A stretch of DNA of 64,000 nt from Nostoc sp. PCC 7524 (GCF_000316645.1 NC_019684.1:3067501-3131500); one strand, 5' to 3'; positions 17,508 through 26,285 are shown, numbered from the stretch's first letter. Numbers and translations: made by a program. Notes: a model not told the origin generated them from the sequence alone.

Positions 17508-18398
17508 ATGCTCACATTGGAGGCACAGCAACGACTAAAAGTCCCACCGAAGGAATTTTTAGCGCCTCCTGGTGATTTTAACCCCACAATGCTGTTATTT
17601 CTGTCAGCTGTGGTCATGTTGGTGTTGTCGAACTTTGGCTATTGGCTTTGGCAATGGCCCCATTGGTTATGTTTTGGCATCAATACTCTAGCTTTGCATT
17701 GTTCAGGGACGGTGATTCATGATGCTTGTCATCAATCTGCTCACCGTAACCGGTTAATTAATGCGATGTTGGGTCATGGTAGCGCCTTGATATTAGCTTT
17801 TGCGTTTCCTGTGTTTACGCGGGTGCATTTGCAGCATCATGCCCATGTCAATCATCCCAAAGACGACCCAGATCATTACGTCTCTACAGGTGGGCCACTC
17901 TGGTTAATTGCTGTGCGGTTTTTGTATCACGAAGTATTTTTCTTTCAACGGAAACTTTGGCGTAAGTATGAATTACTAGAGTGGTTTATTAGTCGCTTGA
18001 TTGTGGTAACAATTGTCTATATTTCCGTGCAGTACCACTTTTTAGGATACCTTCTCAATTTTTGGTTTATCCCAGCTTTTATCGTGGGGATAGCACTGGG
18101 GTTATTTTTTGATTATCTGCCCCATCGTCCCTTTGTTGAGCGCGATCGCTGGAAAAATGCCCGCGTCTACCCTGGGAAACTGCTCAACATCTTGATTCTT
18201 GGTCAGAATTATCACCTAATTCATCATTTGTGGCCTTCTATCCCTTGGTATAACTATCAGCCTGCTTATTATGTGATGAAGCCATTGTTAGATGAGAAAG
18301 GCTGTTATCAAACTTCAGGTTTGTTGCAGAAAAAAGACTTTTTTGAGTTTGTTTATGACATCTTTTTAGGGATTCGATTTCATCATGATCAGGAATAA
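17508..18398 (+). CDS. crtR: Beta-carotene hydroxylase CrtR
   Basis: I start at ATG 17508, because AAGGAG lies seven bases upstream; an in-frame ATG at 17466 would add 14 residues with no ribosome site. The 296-residue protein has hydrophobic segments and the three histidine clusters of membrane di-iron desaturases and hydroxylases: HDACHQSAH (71-79), HLQHHAHVNHP (106-116) and HLIHHLWPSIPWYN near the C-terminus. The last motif is typical of CrtR, which adds 3-hydroxyl groups to beta-carotene or related carotenoids to form zeaxanthin-type pigments in the thylakoid or plasma membrane. A general fatty-acid desaturase is the alternative. Confidence 0.88.
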   Translation: MLTLEAQQRLKVPPKEFLAPPGDFNPTMLLFLSAVVMLVLSNFGYWLWQWPHWLCFGINTLALHCSGTVIHDACHQSAHRNRLINAMLGHGSALILAFAFPVFTRVHLQHHAHVNHPKDDPDHYVSTGGPLWLIAVRFLYHEVFFFQRKLWRKYELLEWFISRLIVVTIVYISVQYHFLGYLLNFWFIPAFIVGIALGLFFDYLPHRPFVERDRWKNARVYPGKLLNILILGQNYHLIHHLWPSIPWYNYQPAYYVMKPLLDEKGCYQTSGLLQKKDFFEFVYDIFLGIRFHHDQE

Positions 18399-18585
18399 AT
18401 TTCGCTGATGATGTTTGCTTTGTTGTATCAATAATTTCGTTGTGCTGAGAATATGGGTTAAAAGTTCGCGCCAAGGCAGCGCGCTGGACGGGTTTCCCGA
18501 CTTGAAGCGACTGCCGCGCAAAGGCGCAAAGATTCCAAGTAGCTTCTCGCAGATTGGGCGCAAAGAAGAATAATGATTAAACTCT

Positions 18586-19176
18586 ATGTTTAGTCCTGCA
18601 TATCTCCAACTTAACAAGGTTTTGCAAAATCTGGTTGAGATGCCAGCAGATGAAATCGCGAAATTAACCCGTGTCTTTCAACCACTAACCTTAAAGAATG
18701 GAGAGTTTTTAGTTCGGGCGGGTGAAATTCCCTCCCAAATTGGATTTGTGGTTTCAGGTATTTTACGTCTTTACTATGTGAATTCAGCCGGGACTGAATT
18801 CACAAAATCATTTTGTCCAGAAAATCATTTTGTTACTGCCTACAGTGCGCTAGTTTTAAATCAACCTGCCAAATTTTTTATTGAAGCTTTAGAAGAATCT
18901 TTATTGTTAGTTGTAGATTATAGTCAGTACGTGCAATTATGTGCAGGTCATTCATGCTGGCAAACTATTGATCATAAATTGGTTGAGGCGTTGTTTATTA
19001 AGAAGGAAAAACGGGAGGCGGAGTTACTTCTTGATGACGCTACCACACGATATCAAAAGTTTTTGAAAGAGTACCCCGATTTAGAAAATAGAGTTAAGCA
19101 ATATCACATAGCGTCTTATCTGGGAATTTCACCTGTTTCTCTCAGCCGCATTCGTAAAAATCTTCAGCAGAATTAA
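18586..19176 (+). CDS. Crp/Fnr-family transcriptional regulator
   Basis: A 196-residue protein with an N-terminal cyclic-nucleotide-binding-like barrel (residues 15-115; GEFLVRAGEIPSQIGFVVSGILRLYYV) and a C-terminal helix-turn-helix (QYHIASYLGISPVSLSRIRKNL). The usual phosphate-binding arginine-serine pair is not obvious, so the ligand is unknown. The MFS-SDR gene starts 9 bp after its stop, so it probably regulates that gene and itself. Related regulators sit next to drug-efflux or dehydrogenase genes in many bacteria. Confidence 0.85.
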   Translation: MFSPAYLQLNKVLQNLVEMPADEIAKLTRVFQPLTLKNGEFLVRAGEIPSQIGFVVSGILRLYYVNSAGTEFTKSFCPENHFVTAYSALVLNQPAKFFIEALEESLLLVVDYSQYVQLCAGHSCWQTIDHKLVEALFIKKEKREAELLLDDATTRYQKFLKEYPDLENRVKQYHIASYLGISPVSLSRIRKNLQQN

Positions 19177-19185
19177 CATAAGTTA

Positions 19186-21159
19186 ATGACTTCACCATTG
19201 TTTCAGATTACATCTGAACAAGATGTTATCAAATGCGATCGCACTCAACTGGCAATGGTGAAAACAACGCTACATCCTTTTATCCTTTACACAGGCTTTT
19301 TAGCATTTTTGGGCTTCGGAGTCCTAAATCCGATTATGCCGACTTTGGTGGGGCTTTATGGTGGCACAGCATGGGAAGTTGGACTGCTATATGCCGCATA
19401 CTCACTAGCCCAATTTTTGACGCTGCCAGGAATCGGCTGTCTTAGTGATGTCTATGGGCGGCGATTTATGATGCTGGTGAGCCTTTTCGGGGCTAGTTTG
19501 GGATATTTCATCTTTGGGAGTGGCGGCGCATTAGCGTTACTGTTTGCGGGATGGCTGATTGTGGGGCTAACCGATGGTACTGCTAGCATGGTGTTTGCAG
19601 CGATCGCAGATTCTACCACCCATCAACAGCGCACTCGTGCTTTTTCCTGGGTGAGTGCGATGATAGCCCTAGGGTTGATTATCGGCCCCATTTTGAGTGG
19701 AGTCATGTCTGGGATTCATCCTAGTTTACCTGTGTATGTTGTGGCGATCGCCTTTTTTGTGGCTTTGGTGTGGGGGTATTTCGCCATGCCAGAAACTTTA
19801 CCGCCAGCCCAGCGTTCTCCCAAACCTAGCTTTGCTCAATTAAATCCCTTCACGCAATTGCAAGCCTGTCTCGCATTGCCGCATCTGCGCTGGCTGATGT
19901 TCAGCTTTTTGATTGTCAATATGGCTATGTTTGCGCTCATTTCTAACTTGCCTGCTTTAGCAAATGAGCAATTTAATTGGCAAGCATCACAAATTGCCCC
20001 GTTATTTGCCCTATTTGGTGTAATTAGCGTTTTCGATCAAGCAATTATTATTCCGTGGTTATTGCCCAGATGGGGCGAAGTCCGCATGGCATTTTATGGC
20101 GCGTTAATCACCGGATTAGCTTTTACTTTGTCTGGCGTATTCGCAATTACTGGCTCAGTAATGGTTCTCTATATCAGTATTGTACTTGTAGGAATTGGAC
20201 AGCCTTTAGCAGAAACTTCCTTAATTGGATTGATGTCCAAAAGCGTTGGGGAAAAAACTCAAGGGCGAATCAACAGCAATATTCAGACAGTACAAGCTTT
20301 AGCTAGAATGATTGCCCCATTGTTAGCTGGTTGGTTATATCAAAACATTAGCCCATCTACACCTTATTGGTTAAGTGCTGCCCAAATCCTTGTAGCTGCT
20401 GTTGCTGTCAAGTTGTCAGTGCAGAAATCTACAATGTCAACCCAAAATAATACAGTTTTAATTACTGGCGGTTCATCAGGAATTGGTTTAGCACTGGCGC
20501 GAAAGTTTCTGCAAGAAAACAATACAGTGATTATTACTGGACGTAATCCCCAAAAATTAGCTGATGTCAAGAAAATATTTCCTGATATTATCACTGAAGT
20601 TGCTGATTTAAATGATTTCAATGCCTTGCAACAGCTAGTCAATCGCTACCCAAATGTAAATATTTTGATTAACAATGCAGGAATTCAATACAACTATGAA
20701 TTTATTAATCCAGAGATAAAAGTAGAGTTAATTGAGACAGAATTACGCACCAATTTAATTGCTCCATTGCAATTAATTAAATTGATGTTACCCCATCTGC
20801 TGACAAAAAAAGAAGCGGCTATTGTCAATGTTTCCTCTGGTTTAGGATTAGTTCCTAAACAAAGTGCGCCTGTCTACTGCGGTAGTAAAGCTGGACTACA
20901 TATTGCTACAAAAGCTTTGCGCTGGCAATTGGAAACCACATCTATTAAAGTGTTTGAAATTATTGCGCCTTTAGTGGATACACCGATGACTCAAGGACGG
21001 GGTAAAGGGAAAATCTCACCTGATGCGTTAGTAGATGAATTCTGGGATAATTTTACACGCGATGGCTATGAGATGCGAATCGGTAAAACTAAACTGCTGT
21101 TTTTCCTCCAGAGATGGTTTCCCCAAGTAGCTGAGAAGATTCTCCGCCCTGGACTTTAG
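19186..21159 (+). CDS. MFS efflux transporter fused to a short-chain dehydrogenase
   Basis: A single 657-residue open frame. Residues 25-410 are a 12-segment MFS carrier of the Tet(A)-like type: GFGVLNPIMPTLVGLYG in the first helix, GCLSDVYGRRFMML as motif A between helices 2 and 3. Residues 417-657 are a complete DltE-like SDR: NTVLITGGSSGIGLALA, the NNAG motif in NILINNAGIQYN, SS in VNVSSGLG and the catalytic Y564xxxK568. An in-frame ATG at 20434 sits exactly at the domain boundary (MSTQNNTVLI), so the SDR may once have been, or still be, separately translated; no strong ribosome site precedes it. A second possible N-terminus is ATG 19255. Confidence 0.85.
   Translation: MTSPLFQITSEQDVIKCDRTQLAMVKTTLHPFILYTGFLAFLGFGVLNPIMPTLVGLYGGTAWEVGLLYAAYSLAQFLTLPGIGCLSDVYGRRFMMLVSLFGASLGYFIFGSGGALALLFAGWLIVGLTDGTASMVFAAIADSTTHQQRTRAFSWVSAMIALGLIIGPILSGVMSGIHPSLPVYVVAIAFFVALVWGYFAMPETLPPAQRSPKPSFAQLNPFTQLQACLALPHLRWLMFSFLIVNMAMFALISNLPALANEQFNWQASQIAPLFALFGVISVFDQAIIIPWLLPRWGEVRMAFYGALITGLAFTLSGVFAITGSVMVLYISIVLVGIGQPLAETSLIGLMSKSVGEKTQGRINSNIQTVQALARMIAPLLAGWLYQNISPSTPYWLSAAQILVAAVAVKLSVQKSTMSTQNNTVLITGGSSGIGLALARKFLQENNTVIITGRNPQKLADVKKIFPDIITEVADLNDFNALQQLVNRYPNVNILINNAGIQYNYEFINPEIKVELIETELRTNLIAPLQLIKLMLPHLLTKKEAAIVNVSSGLGLVPKQSAPVYCGSKAGLHIATKALRWQLETTSIKVFEIIAPLVDTPMTQGRGKGKISPDALVDEFWDNFTRDGYEMRIGKTKLLFFLQRWFPQVAEKILRPGL
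21119..21158 (+). repeat. 40-bp direct repeat, copy A (end of the SDR coding region)
   Basis: This stretch encodes the SDR C-terminus PQVAEKILRPGL and the first bases of its stop codon. It matches 22164-22203 at 36 of 40 positions. The pair flanks the toxin-antitoxin genes. Confidence 0.9.
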
Positions 21160-21405
21160 GTTTTGCTAACGCTTTTTCATGACTTTCTGGGATAGTTCTG
21201 TTGTGTTCATCTATCTTCTGTTATCGGTTGCTGAAAGCATCATCATTATTTGCAGCACATGATTTCATTGAATAACTATGAACAAAAAACAGCGTGGTAT
21301 ATTGGTTTATAGCCAGCATATTTGACGGCTCTGTATGTAGTTAAAGTATAAAATTTATGTAATATTTCAAAATGTTCTAAACCACAAAATAAAATAGGTC
21401 AAGTT

Positions 21406-21687
21406 ATGAGTACAAAAGAAGAACTAATCAAAGAAATTGCTCAAGCACCTGATTTTATAATTGAAGAAGTCTTAAATTTCTTACTCTTCATCAAAAACAG
21501 ATTTAAGCAAAGGATTTCCGAAAGCCAAACAGGTGATCATACCGAAAACTTACCAGAAGAACCTTTTTTAAACTTAGTTGATGATATGACCAACCAAATT
21601 CCTCAATCAGAGTGGGAAAAGCTACCATCTGACCTGTCAAAAAATTTAGATTACTATCTATATGGTTCACCAAAAATTGAAGAATGA
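21406..21687 (+). CDS. Putative antitoxin (DUF2281-like)
   Basis: A 93-residue protein starting MSTKEELIKEIAQAPDFIIEEVLNFLLFIKNRF. This N-terminal helix pair resembles DUF2281-type antitoxins, where a short amphipathic segment precedes an acidic, flexible, toxin-neutralising tail (here EEPFLNLVDDMTNQIPQSEWEKLP). It overlaps the PIN gene by 4 bp (ATGA), the usual antitoxin-before-toxin order. There is no clear DNA-binding domain. Confidence 0.7.
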   Translation: MSTKEELIKEIAQAPDFIIEEVLNFLLFIKNRFKQRISESQTGDHTENLPEEPFLNLVDDMTNQIPQSEWEKLPSDLSKNLDYYLYGSPKIEE

Positions 21688-22100
21688 GAAAGGTATTTGC
21701 TGATACAGGTTATTGGATTGCTCTACTAAATCCTAACGATGAATTAAATCTGAAAGCTAGAAGTGTAACTGCATCTTTATCAGCTAATGCACGCATAGTT
21801 ACCAGTGAAATGGTATTCACGGAATTATTGAATGCTTTTTCTAAACAAGGAAGTATTTTAAAAAAAACAGCAATTAGTTTAATTAATAAATCTTTTAGTA
21901 ACCCTAATATTGAGATTATCCCCCAAACGAGTGAATTGTTTATTGGCGCACTCGAATTGTATAGCCAACGTCTAGATCAAGGTTGGAGTCATACAGATTG
22001 CGCTTCATTTAAAATCATGGAAATGCAAAATCTTTCAGAGGCTCTAGCTTATGATAAACACTTTGAACAAGCAGGTTTTATAGCTTTGCTTCGGTATTGA
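21684..22100 (+). CDS. PIN-domain toxin (VapC-like ribonuclease)
   Basis: A 138-residue PIN domain with the expected acidic residues: D7 in VFADTGYW, E42 and E47 in SEMVFTELL, D105 in SHTDCASF and D124 in AYDKHFEQAG. PIN toxins of this class cleave tRNA or other RNA and are silenced by the partner encoded just upstream. The start is within the antitoxin stop. The module is bracketed by copies of a neighbour gene end. Confidence 0.87.
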   Translation: MRKVFADTGYWIALLNPNDELNLKARSVTASLSANARIVTSEMVFTELLNAFSKQGSILKKTAISLINKSFSNPNIEIIPQTSELFIGALELYSQRLDQGWSHTDCASFKIMEMQNLSEALAYDKHFEQAGFIALLRY

Positions 22101-22163
22101 ATTTTTAAATTTCCTAGATTATTGTATAGCAGTCATAACTTAGGCAACTGATAAAGCGATCGC

Positions 22164-22203
22164 TTCCCCAAGTAGCTGAAAAAAATCTCCGCCCTGGAAT
22201 TTA
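22164..22203 (+). repeat. 40-bp direct repeat, copy B (orphan SDR gene end)
   Basis: It reads in frame as PQVAEKNLRPGI and a TAA stop, with two conservative changes from copy A. No SDR-like sequence lies upstream of it, so it is a detached gene end. Part of it also forms the stem of the aroH terminator. Confidence 0.88.
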
Positions 22204-22218
22204 ACGAAATCGGGCGGA
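22179..22218 (-). terminator. Rho-independent terminator of aroH
   Basis: On the reverse strand TCCGCCC (from 22218) pairs with GGGCGGA (to 22188) and is followed closely by a run of seven T (complement of 22179-22185). It starts 24 bases after the aroH stop. Confidence 0.8.
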
Positions 22219-22241
22219 AGCGAGTTTTTCAAATAATCGAG

Positions 22242-22655
22242 TTAAACTTTTGACTCCACTACTTGCTGCGGGGCTTGTAACACCTGGGGTAAACTCCAAT
22301 CAGGACGCAACTTTTTAGCTTCGCGCAAATAAATATGATGAATGGGCGTAGAGGTGGGTAGATAGGCGTGGATTAAAAACCGAATGCAACGCTGTAAACT
22401 GCCTTCGACGTGCATTTGCTGCACATCTAGCATAGCGACATTATCCCAACCTGGGCGGGGTCTGGCGATCGCAGCTGGAAAAACCGCGTCTAAATCACGG
22501 GTTACAGAAAACGTCACACTAATCATGTCTTCTGGCTGGAGTTGATTTCGCCTTTCCAGTTCGTCTAGCAGTTCTGTCACCGCTTCTCGCATGGCTTCCA
22601 CTGTGTTTTCAGAAACTGTTGTTGCTCCACGAATCGCCTGCATTCGCCACTCCAC
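22242..22655 (-). CDS. aroH: Chorismate mutase, AroH type
   Basis: A 137-residue monofunctional enzyme converting chorismate to prephenate for phenylalanine and tyrosine synthesis. By alignment to Bacillus AroH by eye, Arg7 corresponds to R9 (IRGATTV), Arg90 to R92 (RCIRF) and Tyr108 to Y109 (HHIYLREA). The position of catalytic Glu78 is glutamine (Q80, in LDVQQMHV). Length and overall pattern are otherwise standard. It is followed by a strong terminator and lies downstream of sppA on the same strand, with 137 bp between. Confidence 0.93.
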   Translation of the reverse strand: MEWRMQAIRGATTVSENTVEAMREAVTELLDELERRNQLQPEDMISVTFSVTRDLDAVFPAAIARPRPGWDNVAMLDVQQMHVEGSLQRCIRFLIHAYLPTSTPIHHIYLREAKKLRPDWSLPQVLQAPQQVVESKV

Positions 22656-22759
22656 GCCAAAATCCTCCTGAATTAGTTAATAGTTAATAGTCATTAGTCA
22701 ATAGTCATTAGTCAATAGCCATTACCTATCTTCCTCTGCATCCTCTGCTCCCCACTCCC

Positions 22760-22787
22760 CTGTCACCTGTCACCTGTCACCTGTCAC
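22760..22787 (-). repeat. Four tandem copies of the GTGACAG heptamer (reverse orientation)
   Basis: The plus strand reads CTGTCAC four times. Upstream, 22676-22725 is a run of TAGTCAATAGTCAT-like words, so the whole aroH-sppA gap is low-complexity spacer. Confidence 0.95.
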
Positions 22788-22792
22788 CTTCA

Positions 22793-23620
22793 TCACGGCC
22801 TATATAACCACAACGGTAAACCACTGGTAGACATTTCAAATTCGAGCCAGTCAACTCCTGCACCTAGTCTAGAAGAAACTTGGCGACTCCCAGGTAGAAT
22901 CCGACTCAACAAGGGTTTTCTTTCTTCTAGCGTATAACAGGGTGTTTTCTCTGGATCAAGTCCAACTAACTCTGCTGTCCAACGGCGGGCTTCTTCTTCA
23001 GTTCCCAGGCGATCTACAATACCCAATTCTAAAGCTTGCTGCCCAGTGAAAATCCGTCCATCAGCAAAGCTTTTAACTTTTTCTACTGCTAAAGACCGTC
23101 CCTCGGCAACAGTCTGGACAAACTGCTGATAACTGGTGTCAATCAACTCCTGCAAAATATCTTGTTCTGGTGCGGTTAGTTCCCGATCAAATGCCAAAAT
23201 ATCTTTATAAGGGCCAGACTTAATTACTTTGAAGGAAACACCAATCTTTTCTAACAGGCGTTCTAAGTTATTCCCCCGCAGAATTACACCAATGCTACCT
23301 GTGATAGTTCCAGGGTTAGCCATGATATGTTCAGCGCCCATACCAATGTAAACGCCACCGGAAGCCGAAATATTGCCAAAACTGGCGACTATTTTGATTT
23401 TTTCCCGTAACCGCTTCAAGGCACTGTAAATTTCTTGGGAATCCCCAACTGTTCCGCCGGGGCTATCGATGCGTAGCAGTAAAGCCGGAAATTTCTTTTC
23501 CTCGACAGTTTTTAAGGCTTCTAGTACCCGTTTGCGCGTAGCACTAGCGATCGCACCTGTAATTTCAATTCGAGCAATTTGTTTACGAAACTTGGACTTG
23601 AAAGGCCAAACCATGAGCAA
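22793..23620 (-). CDS. sppA: Signal peptide peptidase SppA, short form
   Basis: A 275-residue S49 protease. ALLLRIDSPGGTVGDSQEIY is the family hallmark; the nucleophile is Ser87 in NISASGGVYIG and the general base is Lys139 in KSGPYKDILAF. The short form works as a membrane-bound oligomer that clears cleaved signal peptides. There is only a weak hydrophobic N-terminus (MLMVWPF), so membrane attachment is uncertain. A second in-frame ATG at 23614 is an equal candidate start. In cyanobacteria a relative is linked to light acclimation, but that role cannot be read here. Confidence 0.93.
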   Translation of the reverse strand: MLMVWPFKSKFRKQIARIEITGAIASATRKRVLEALKTVEEKKFPALLLRIDSPGGTVGDSQEIYSALKRLREKIKIVASFGNISASGGVYIGMGAEHIMANPGTITGSIGVILRGNNLERLLEKIGVSFKVIKSGPYKDILAFDRELTAPEQDILQELIDTSYQQFVQTVAEGRSLAVEKVKSFADGRIFTGQQALELGIVDRLGTEEEARRWTAELVGLDPEKTPCYTLEERKPLLSRILPGSRQVSSRLGAGVDWLEFEMSTSGLPLWLYRP

Positions 23621-24191
23621 ATAACAAACTTAGTAATAATCTCAATATAAATTGTCTAGCGCCCAAATAACCTGATTTGAACGAGTTCTATTATTAGCGT
23701 AGCTAGTGCTGAGTGCTGAGTAAAAATACTAATCTCTAGTTTCTAGTCTCTAACCTCTAGCCTCCAGCCTCCCATCTAAGCAGTAGGTACTGCGCCATGA
23801 AAAATTTTAATGAAATTTTTCTGGTTTACATGGATGTTTGTTTGCTATCCTCGATTCATAGCAATTACAACCTGCTCAAAATTAAATTTAATCCTTCACG
23901 AGTTAAACAATTAAAAGATACATCCCTTGTTATTACACACAGATCTGTTTCTTTTACTTAGTCCAGGCAACCAGAAAAAATTGGATGTAGCCATATTCAG
24001 GCAACATGAATACATATAAAATTTAGTAACTTAATAACTTTTAAATTATTTTAAATAAAATTAATTAATACAAACCGATTAATTTCTATCCCAACTGAAA
24101 TCAGGACTCACAATAACTCCTTTTTTTTAGGAACAATGCTTTAACGTCTCGGTATTTAGTTAGTCAAAACCTGACAAAGGCAATTCCATCA
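23621..24191. other. Gene-free stretch upstream of sppA
   Basis: No convincing coding frame. 23699-23778 is a low-complexity run of TCTAGTTTCTAG-like words. A perfect 9-bp-arm hairpin (GAAAAATTT at 23799-23807, AAATTTTTC at 23813-23821) follows. The rest is AT-rich and should hold the sppA promoter on the reverse strand. Confidence 0.6.
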
Positions 24192-24488
24192 TTAGGAGTC
24201 TAGACGCAAGATTTGATAGCGGTAGTAAACATAAGTATCAAATAGCCCACCGACGAAACCGCAAGTCAAGCTAATCACTAAAATACCATTCAAGATCGAA
24301 CCACTACCAAAAACAGACAGAAAGTTCAAAATGCTAGTGGCACATACCTCAGCCAACTCTTGCAACAAAGGAACATAGCCACCAACAGATAAAAATAGCA
24401 ATACGCCGCCGATGAAAACAAAAGGAGTCACGAAACTAAAAATAATCGTGAGCATTAAAGAGCGAAGATAGTTAGTGAAAGTAGACAT
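24192..24488 (-). CDS. Small membrane protein of unknown function
   Basis: A 98-residue protein with two or three hydrophobic segments: residues 10-34 (LMLTIIFSFVTPFVFIGGVL), a region around 45-60, and ILVISLTCGFVGGLFDTYVYY near the end. It has no charged active-site pattern. The glycine-rich hydrophobic stretches suggest helix packing in the membrane. I do not recognise the family. It is a stand-alone gene with long spacers on both sides. Confidence 0.7.
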   Translation of the reverse strand: MSTFTNYLRSLMLTIIFSFVTPFVFIGGVLLFLSVGGYVPLLQELAEVCATSILNFLSVFGSGSILNGILVISLTCGFVGGLFDTYVYYRYQILRLDS

Positions 24489-24908
24489 TTCAGACCAACT
24501 CCTAGAATTCGAGTCAACAATAGCTAATTAGCTATACGTCCTCTTCTACAATACGTGCGATCGCTCCTCTGTGGGCAAGATGTCAAAAATCTTAAGTTTT
24601 CATTAAAAAAATAGTTACCTGTTACACTCGGTGATTAAGTCCCAAAAAAGATAAAAATCCCTAAAACCCCTGTTAAATCAAGCTTATATTTCCAGATATC
24701 GGGACTTTACAACTTGTAACGTGTTTATGCAAAGCTATATTATCTGAGAAAATCATTAAGCTAAGTTAACAATGTCTGGGGAGCAGGGAGAAAAGGGGAA
24801 AGTCCTCCCCCTTGCAGCCTACCCCAATGCCTAATACCCAATACCTATTGACTATTAACTATTGCCTTTCGCTATTCTTAAGGCAGTCACTGAGTTAGCT
24901 ACAGAACA
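24489..24908. other. Gene-free stretch upstream of the MlaE-like permease
   Basis: I see no coding frame. 24775-24880 is low-complexity spacer (GGGGAGCAGGGAG, then CCCAATACCTATTGACTATT). The reverse part should contain the promoter of the small membrane protein. Confidence 0.6.
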
Positions 24909-25706
24909 TTGAGTCAAACTACATCTAAATTCGGGTTAGGAACGTGGGGTCAGCGATTGCTGGCGGCGGTTTTTTTAGGTGGACAAGCTATCATTCACCT
25001 ATTGAGGGGTAAAATCCACTGGCGCAATACTACAGAGCAAATGGCAGCCGTAGGGCCAGATTCCTTATTTATTGCATTGTTAACTGCTATTTTTGTCGGC
25101 GCAGTATTTACTATTCAGGTGGCGAGGGAATTTATTAATTTTGGTGCGGGGAATCTTGTAGGGGGTGTATTGGCGGTAGCCTTAACACGAGAATTATCAC
25201 CAGTGCTGACAGCAGTCATATTAGCCGGGCGTGTTGGTTCTGCCTTCGCCGCAGAAATTGGCACAATGCGAGTTACTGAACAAATTGATGCCATGTTAAT
25301 GCTCAGAACCGACCCGATTGATTATTTAGTTATTCCCCGTCTCATAGCTTGTGGCTTGATGCTACCAATTTTAACCCTTCTATCTCTGGTGACAGGAATG
25401 TTGGGAGGGTTGCTGATTGCATCTAATATGTATGGCATCTCGGACACTGTATTTTTAGATTCTGCACGCAATCTTGTCGTCAGTTGGGATATTTTAAGTG
25501 CCATGATCAAAGCCTGTTGCTTTGGGATGTTAATTGCCATCATCGGTTGTAGTTGGGGTTTAACCACTACAGGAGGAGCCAAAGGCGTAGGACAATCAAC
25601 CACAACTGCCGTTGTCACCGCTTTGCTCATTATCTTTATCAGCAATTTTTTCCTATCATGGATAATGTTCCAGGGTCCCGGTAGCGCACTATTGAAAGGT
25701 TTTTAA
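24909..25706 (+). CDS. mlaE: MlaE-family ABC transporter permease
   Basis: A 265-residue permease with a TTG start (no ATG fits). GPDSLFIALLTAIFVGAVF, the LTRELSPVLTAVILAGRVGSA segment and EIGTMRVTEQIDAM are the MlaE/YrbE hallmarks. The family moves phospholipids between the inner membrane and the outer membrane or, in chloroplasts (TGD1), imports lipid. The partner ATPase and the substrate-binding protein are not adjacent. Downstream genes of cyanobacterial DUF families and plsY suggest a lipid neighbourhood. Confidence 0.9.
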   Translation: MSQTTSKFGLGTWGQRLLAAVFLGGQAIIHLLRGKIHWRNTTEQMAAVGPDSLFIALLTAIFVGAVFTIQVAREFINFGAGNLVGGVLAVALTRELSPVLTAVILAGRVGSAFAAEIGTMRVTEQIDAMLMLRTDPIDYLVIPRLIACGLMLPILTLLSLVTGMLGGLLIASNMYGISDTVFLDSARNLVVSWDILSAMIKACCFGMLIAIIGCSWGLTTTGGAKGVGQSTTTAVVTALLIIFISNFFLSWIMFQGPGSALLKGF

Positions 25707-25898
25707 GATGGATGTGTTAGTCAATAGTAGTAGGCAATAGGCAATCACTCTTCCTCCTCTTCCCCATCTCCCACCCTGTGGGTAGGCTTACGCCATCGTA
25801 AGAGAAGCTAAAGCTACATCTTCCCCCATCTCCCCGATCTAACCCATAACTTTTACAATGGTGAAAGTGTCTACTTAAAGAAAGCAGGACGGGAAACT

Positions 25899-26285
25899 GT
25901 GACAAGTTCAATTGCTCCAAACTCCGCAGCAACTGTGGAACTGAAACCTAGTTACAATATCCCTGTAATTCTGGTAATTACTGCCATTCCACTCATGTTT
26001 ATACAACCCTTGTTAGGAGCGGTGTTTGCGTTTTTGGGTTTATTTCTCTTATTTCAAACCGTGACGTTACGTTTGGAATTTACCGCCACTGATTTAGATA
26101 TTAAACGCGGCGAAACCCTAATTCGGCGTTTTCCTTACCGAGAATGGCAAAACTGGCGGATATTCTGGAACAGAGTGCCTATTTTGTTTTATTTTAAAGA
26201 AATTAACAGCATTCACTTTTTGCCGATTTTATTTGACCCTAATACCCTCAGAAGTTGCTTAGAAGAACGTTGCCCACGTATTTAG
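25899..26285 (+). CDS. DUF3119 family membrane protein
   Basis: A 128-residue protein with a GTG start. Two hydrophobic segments lie back to back at residues 22-58 (NIPVILVITAIPLMFI and AVFAFLGLFLLFQTV), followed by a PH-like soluble part (LRLEFTATDLDIKRGETLIRRFPYREWQNW). This matches cyanobacterial and plastid DUF3119. The biochemical role is unknown. It sits between MlaE and a DUF3086 gene in the same direction. Confidence 0.78.
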   Translation: MTSSIAPNSAATVELKPSYNIPVILVITAIPLMFIQPLLGAVFAFLGLFLLFQTVTLRLEFTATDLDIKRGETLIRRFPYREWQNWRIFWNRVPILFYFKEINSIHFLPILFDPNTLRSCLEERCPRI

